Shown one piece after another: positions 61,191 to 64,000 of a stretch of 64,000 nucleotides of DNA. This DNA is from GCA-1730015 sp964583825. Its GTDB lineage: Bacteria; Pseudomonadota; Gammaproteobacteria; Granulosicoccales; Granulosicoccaceae. The notes below the pieces were generated by a model, which did not search any database, was not told the DNA's origin, and saw only the letters and a list, made by a program, of their open reading frames with translations. Made by a program: the position numbers and the translations under genes. Where the stretch lies: assembly GCA_964583825.1 (NCBI GenBank), contig CAZOXM010000014.1, positions 1 to 64,000 of the forward strand. Direction: 5' to 3'. The stretch's first letter is position 1. The number at the start of each line of letters is the position of its first letter.

Positions 61191-62114
61191 ATGGCTCAAC
61201 CAGTAGCATTTAACCAGACCATAGAAGAGTTTTGCGACTATCTGGTCGTGCAGCGGCGCTATTCCCCACACACGATAAAAAATTATCGCCGCGATCTTAA
61301 AGCCGTAGCGGCCTCTCTCAAATCGCTGCAGGTGAACGACTGGTCCGGTGCCAACCCGTTTAACATGCGCAAGGTGATTGCCGGGCAACATCGCGACGGT
61401 CTGTCGGGTCGGAGCTTATCGCGGCGGTTGTCATCGGTTCGGTCGCTGTTCACTTACCTGATAAAACAAAAACGGATTGACGTGAATCCGGTCGCCGAAG
61501 TGCCTGCCCCCAAAGATGAGAAGGGGCTGCCGGAAACACTGCAGATAGAAGATGTGCAACGACTCTTTGCACTGGAGGACGACAGTATTCTGTTGCTGCG
61601 GGACAGGGCAATTTTTGAATTGATTTACTCATCCGGCCTGCGATTGGCCGAGGTGATGCAAATTGACGTGGACAGTATTGATCCACTGCAGGGTCAGCTC
61701 AGGGTGACGGGTAAGGGTGATAAAACGCGCATACTTCCGGTCGGTAAACAGGCGATGGCTGCGGTTGATCAATGGAAGGCTCGACGGCATGAGCTGTTGC
61801 GTGGCAATTCACAGGAAGTGGCACTATTCGTCAGTCAGCGGGGTACCCGGCTGTCTGCGCGCAGCATCCAGCAGCGTTTGAAAAACATGGCGTTGCGTAC
61901 CGGCATTGATCAAAACGTTTACCCACATCTGCTGCGTCATTCCTTCGCCAGTCACTTGCTTGAATCGAGCGGTGATCTGCGGGCGGTGCAGGAATTACTC
62001 GGTCACGCGGATATCAGTACCACCCAGGTGTACACTCATCTCGACTTCCAGCATCTGGCTAACGTCTATGAAAAGGCTCACCCAAGAGCGATAAAGAAAA
62101 GCGGTAAAGAGTAA
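61191..62114 (+). CDS. xerC: Site-specific tyrosine recombinase XerC
   Basis: XerC with XerD resolves chromosome dimers at dif. The 307-residue protein has an N-terminal SAM-like core-binding domain (YSPHTIKNYRRDL) and the catalytic domain with Arg151 (SSGLRLAE), Lys175 (TGKGDK), His247 and Arg250 (HLLRHSFASH), His272 (LLGHADI) and the nucleophile Tyr281 (VYTHLDF). Length fits (298). It sits in the conserved dapF-DUF484-xerC row. No dif site was recognised in the window, as expected so near the origin. Confidence 0.97.
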   Translation: MAQPVAFNQTIEEFCDYLVVQRRYSPHTIKNYRRDLKAVAASLKSLQVNDWSGANPFNMRKVIAGQHRDGLSGRSLSRRLSSVRSLFTYLIKQKRIDVNPVAEVPAPKDEKGLPETLQIEDVQRLFALEDDSILLLRDRAIFELIYSSGLRLAEVMQIDVDSIDPLQGQLRVTGKGDKTRILPVGKQAMAAVDQWKARRHELLRGNSQEVALFVSQRGTRLSARSIQQRLKNMALRTGIDQNVYPHLLRHSFASHLLESSGDLRAVQELLGHADISTTQVYTHLDFQHLANVYEKAHPRAIKKSGKE

Positions 62115-62122
62115 TGTAGACG

Positions 62123-63826
62123 CTATTGGTCAGCCTTCACTGCTGTTGCGCGAAAGCAGTCAAAGCTCGCATCGTAATCGAGATGTTCGGCGAGTCTGTA
62201 AGGCAGCGCCACCGCAGCGGCCGATGGCTGGCAGATGTTCACTGTCTCACCCAGGCGGTAGCGATTCGCCGGTATTATCAGTGTATGTTCTGCATCTGCG
62301 ATATCCGTTTCAGACATCAGTGCTTCAAGCCGCGGCTCCCATGCTGTTTCGCTGACCGCCCGTTTCTGACATATCACCGGGTTCATATTGCCGCCGATCA
62401 TTTCTATGCCTATGCGGGTTTCCCTGTTGTTGCCGATTTTTATCCAGCGCGTTATCCCGGTATAAAAACAACTGTTGTTGGTATCGTGCAGCCTGCAGGT
62501 TATCAGCGTGCCCACACGCAGATTGCTGATGTTTGTTTTTTTGCAGCAAAGACTGAGGCCATGTGCACTGCGGTTAATCAGCTGCCAGGATGAATTGGCC
62601 GGCGCATGGTGAGGTCCGGCCTGCTGCAAAAATGCGTGGCAGTTATTGAGCCCGGTTTGTATATAGGCTTTTTGTTCGCCGATTGTCCGGGCGACGCGGC
62701 GTGCTCTCTGACCGCCCCATAGATGTGTAATTTTTTGTATCTGCAATCGTGACAGCGCTGTTTTGGAATGCGTCGTATTTTCGATTAGCGTTTTTGCAAC
62801 TGTTGCCAAGTCGAGATAGCGGATCTGATCCTCGCTGTTGTAATTGCAAAAACGGTGAGGCATTGGTGATCCGGCTGAATTCAGCGCGACGCTGTGGCTC
62901 ATTGAATCCGCGCTGTTCTCAACCGATTGCTGCAGGCTGGCCTTGTGTAACACTTCGGACAATATGCCAAGCAGTTGTTCGAAGTCTGTCGCGTTGAGTT
63001 GTTGGTGGTCAGACAGATAGAAAGTAGCAATAGTGCAGTACAGACCACCTATGGAAAGTGGAAACGGGTTTGGATCGTTACTATTGCCACGAACGATTTC
63101 GTCTATTGCGTTGTCTTTTTCGGCAAGCCAATAGAGGGTATTGATATCGCGCCAGCACTTCGCGGGCCACGGCTGGTGTGATTGTGAGTATCGCAAGCCC
63201 AGTTCACCGAGGTATCGCATCGCGCTGTACATCGATTGGATACGATCCAGACGGTGCAATCCGCTGCGTCGTTTCAGGGTATCGACGAGTGCGATTTTGT
63301 ATCCGTAGGCAAGTTCCTGAAGTAGCGTTGCGGCGCTTTCGAATGCCTCGGCGGACTCTCTGTCATAGGGCAGCTCGACATCAACAAACTGCTGCTTAAG
63401 TGACGGTAATACCGCGTCGATCTGTGTTTTAAACAGCGCATTAATTTTTAGCCGCTCGGTGGCCGTATTGGTGAGCCGGTTTGTGTGGCGCAGCGCGCGG
63501 CTGAGCCCGATCAGTTGATCCTCATAAGTCTCAGAGGTATGCGAGGCGAGCCATCCGGCCACCTCGTTGAATGAAGTCGGAAAGCTTTTCCCGGTCGGCG
63601 GTTTCTGGTTTGGTATTACCAGCGCAATCGGTTGAGTCGCATTGTGCCGGTGCCTGCGGGCGATGCGTTTTATTGTGTCTTGAACTTTGCCCATTGATCC
63701 CACATTTTCCCAAAGCGTGCAGGTAACCGTGTGAACTGTATTGCGAATACTACCTGTGTCCGCCTGTGGTTCGTCAACCGGCACAAACCGGCCCCGGATG
63801 CGCGAAATTCCTGAGGTTTTTGACAC
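62123..63826 (-). CDS. Large protein with PilZ-like C-terminal region, function unknown
   Basis: The 567-residue protein probably starts at GTG 63826; an internal ATG 44 codons later is possible. Most of it is predicted helical with no clear domain I can name. Near 420-500 the stretch SWQLINRSAHGLSLCCKK, LRVGTLITCRL and TRIGIEMIGG recalls a PilZ domain (xDxSxxGLxL), which binds cyclic di-GMP, although the usual RxxxR and D/NxS residues are only partly matched (NRS for DxS). There is no signal peptide. It is convergent with xerC, 8 bp apart, and divergent from hslV. A role in c-di-GMP signalling is an inference. Confidence 0.75.
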   Translation of the reverse strand: MSKTSGISRIRGRFVPVDEPQADTGSIRNTVHTVTCTLWENVGSMGKVQDTIKRIARRHRHNATQPIALVIPNQKPPTGKSFPTSFNEVAGWLASHTSETYEDQLIGLSRALRHTNRLTNTATERLKINALFKTQIDAVLPSLKQQFVDVELPYDRESAEAFESAATLLQELAYGYKIALVDTLKRRSGLHRLDRIQSMYSAMRYLGELGLRYSQSHQPWPAKCWRDINTLYWLAEKDNAIDEIVRGNSNDPNPFPLSIGGLYCTIATFYLSDHQQLNATDFEQLLGILSEVLHKASLQQSVENSADSMSHSVALNSAGSPMPHRFCNYNSEDQIRYLDLATVAKTLIENTTHSKTALSRLQIQKITHLWGGQRARRVARTIGEQKAYIQTGLNNCHAFLQQAGPHHAPANSSWQLINRSAHGLSLCCKKTNISNLRVGTLITCRLHDTNNSCFYTGITRWIKIGNNRETRIGIEMIGGNMNPVICQKRAVSETAWEPRLEALMSETDIADAEHTLIIPANRYRLGETVNICQPSAAAVALPYRLAEHLDYDASFDCFRATAVKADQ

Positions 63827-63951
63827 AACCGCTCTACGATCTCACAGACTCCCGGGACTGCCTGTGCAAAACAACCGCGGCTGGTTGCATTTGCAGCCAC
63901 GCTTCATAAAGTGTAGTGCAATCTCGTACCGCTTACAGTCGGAGAACATCC

Positions 63952-64000
63952 TTGCAACAATATCGCGGCACCACCATCGTTTCAGTACGACGGCAAAACC
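63952..64000 (+). CDS. hslV: ATP-dependent protease subunit HslV, 5' end only
   Basis: Sixteen codons are present before the window ends. From TTG 63952, after GGAGA at six-base spacing, the protein reads LQQYRGTTIVSVRRQN. After processing, Thr-Thr-Ile-Val-Ser-Val-Arg-Arg is the N-terminus of HslV (ClpQ), with its catalytic N-terminal Thr. HslV forms the proteolytic core of HslUV. xerC upstream of hslV is a familiar order in gammaproteobacteria. Confidence 0.85.
   Translation, partial: MQQYRGTTIVSVRRQN

Noticed and set aside
1..64000. CRISPR arrays, insertion sequences, integrated phage
   Set aside because: No regularly spaced direct repeats, transposase genes or integrases other than XerC were seen.

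Overview
The window is a stretch of gammaproteobacterial chromosome around the replication origin. The evidence is the gene order: glmU-glmS, the complete atpIBEFHAGDC operon, parA-parB, rsmG-mnmG, mnmE-yidC-yidD-rnpA-rpmH, then on the other strand dnaA-dnaN-recF-gyrB. Further right lie hemC-hemD divergent from argH, and lptM-lysA-dapF-DUF484-xerC followed by hslV; both arrangements are familiar from pseudomonads and their relatives. Protein sequences such as UbiD, PrlC, RpmH, DnaA and MnmE are clearly gammaproteobacterial. Base composition is moderate, a little above half G+C by eye. A free-living, probably aquatic or marine heterotroph is an inference from the betaine-type transporter, the several 2-oxoglutarate oxygenases and the catalase-peroxidase. 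Genus cannot be fixed from the sequence. No rRNA, tRNA, insertion sequence, prophage or CRISPR array was seen.

Layout. 1-3.5 kb: the tail of a copper-amine-oxidase-like protein, an iron/2-oxoglutarate oxygenase, asd and a CitE-like lyase. 3.5-6.8 kb: glmU-glmS for UDP-GlcNAc supply. 7.2-15 kb: an accessory block with a glycine-betaine/proline-type ABC importer (binding protein, ATPase, permease with an unusual N-terminal extension), two TauD/TfdA-like oxygenases and a large lipoprotein of unknown family. 15-19.7 kb: katG under a Fur-family regulator gene with a candidate palindromic operator, and an SLC13-type permease with two RCK_C-like domains. 19.9-27 kb: F1Fo ATP synthase with a strong candidate promoter and an intrinsic terminator. 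27-35.6 kb: chromosome partition, tRNA modification, membrane-protein insertion and RNase P genes. 35.6-42.2 kb: the origin region.

The stretch between dnaA and dnaN holds two consensus DnaA boxes in opposite orientation and a long AT-rich tract, and is the best candidate for oriC. Another perfect DnaA box lies between rpmH and dnaA. Two ParB-binding parS palindromes lie inside recF, about 11-13 kb from the parAB genes, so replication initiation and ParABS segregation sit together.

42-64 kb: prlC, ubiD, a lipoprotein pair (DUF4398-like and OmpA-like), heme synthesis (hemC, hemD), argH, sthA, glutamine-dependent nadE, a membrane protein of unknown function, ybaK, a secreted trypsin-like protease with a protease-associated-like domain inserted before its catalytic His, lysine/diaminopimelate synthesis (lysA, dapF), DUF484, xerC, a large protein with a PilZ-like C-terminal part, and the first 16 codons of hslV. 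Most of the window is core housekeeping DNA. The most interesting unexplained items are the protease with the inserted domain, the permease extension, the unknown 656-residue lipoprotein, and the rnpA frame that stays open across rpmH.
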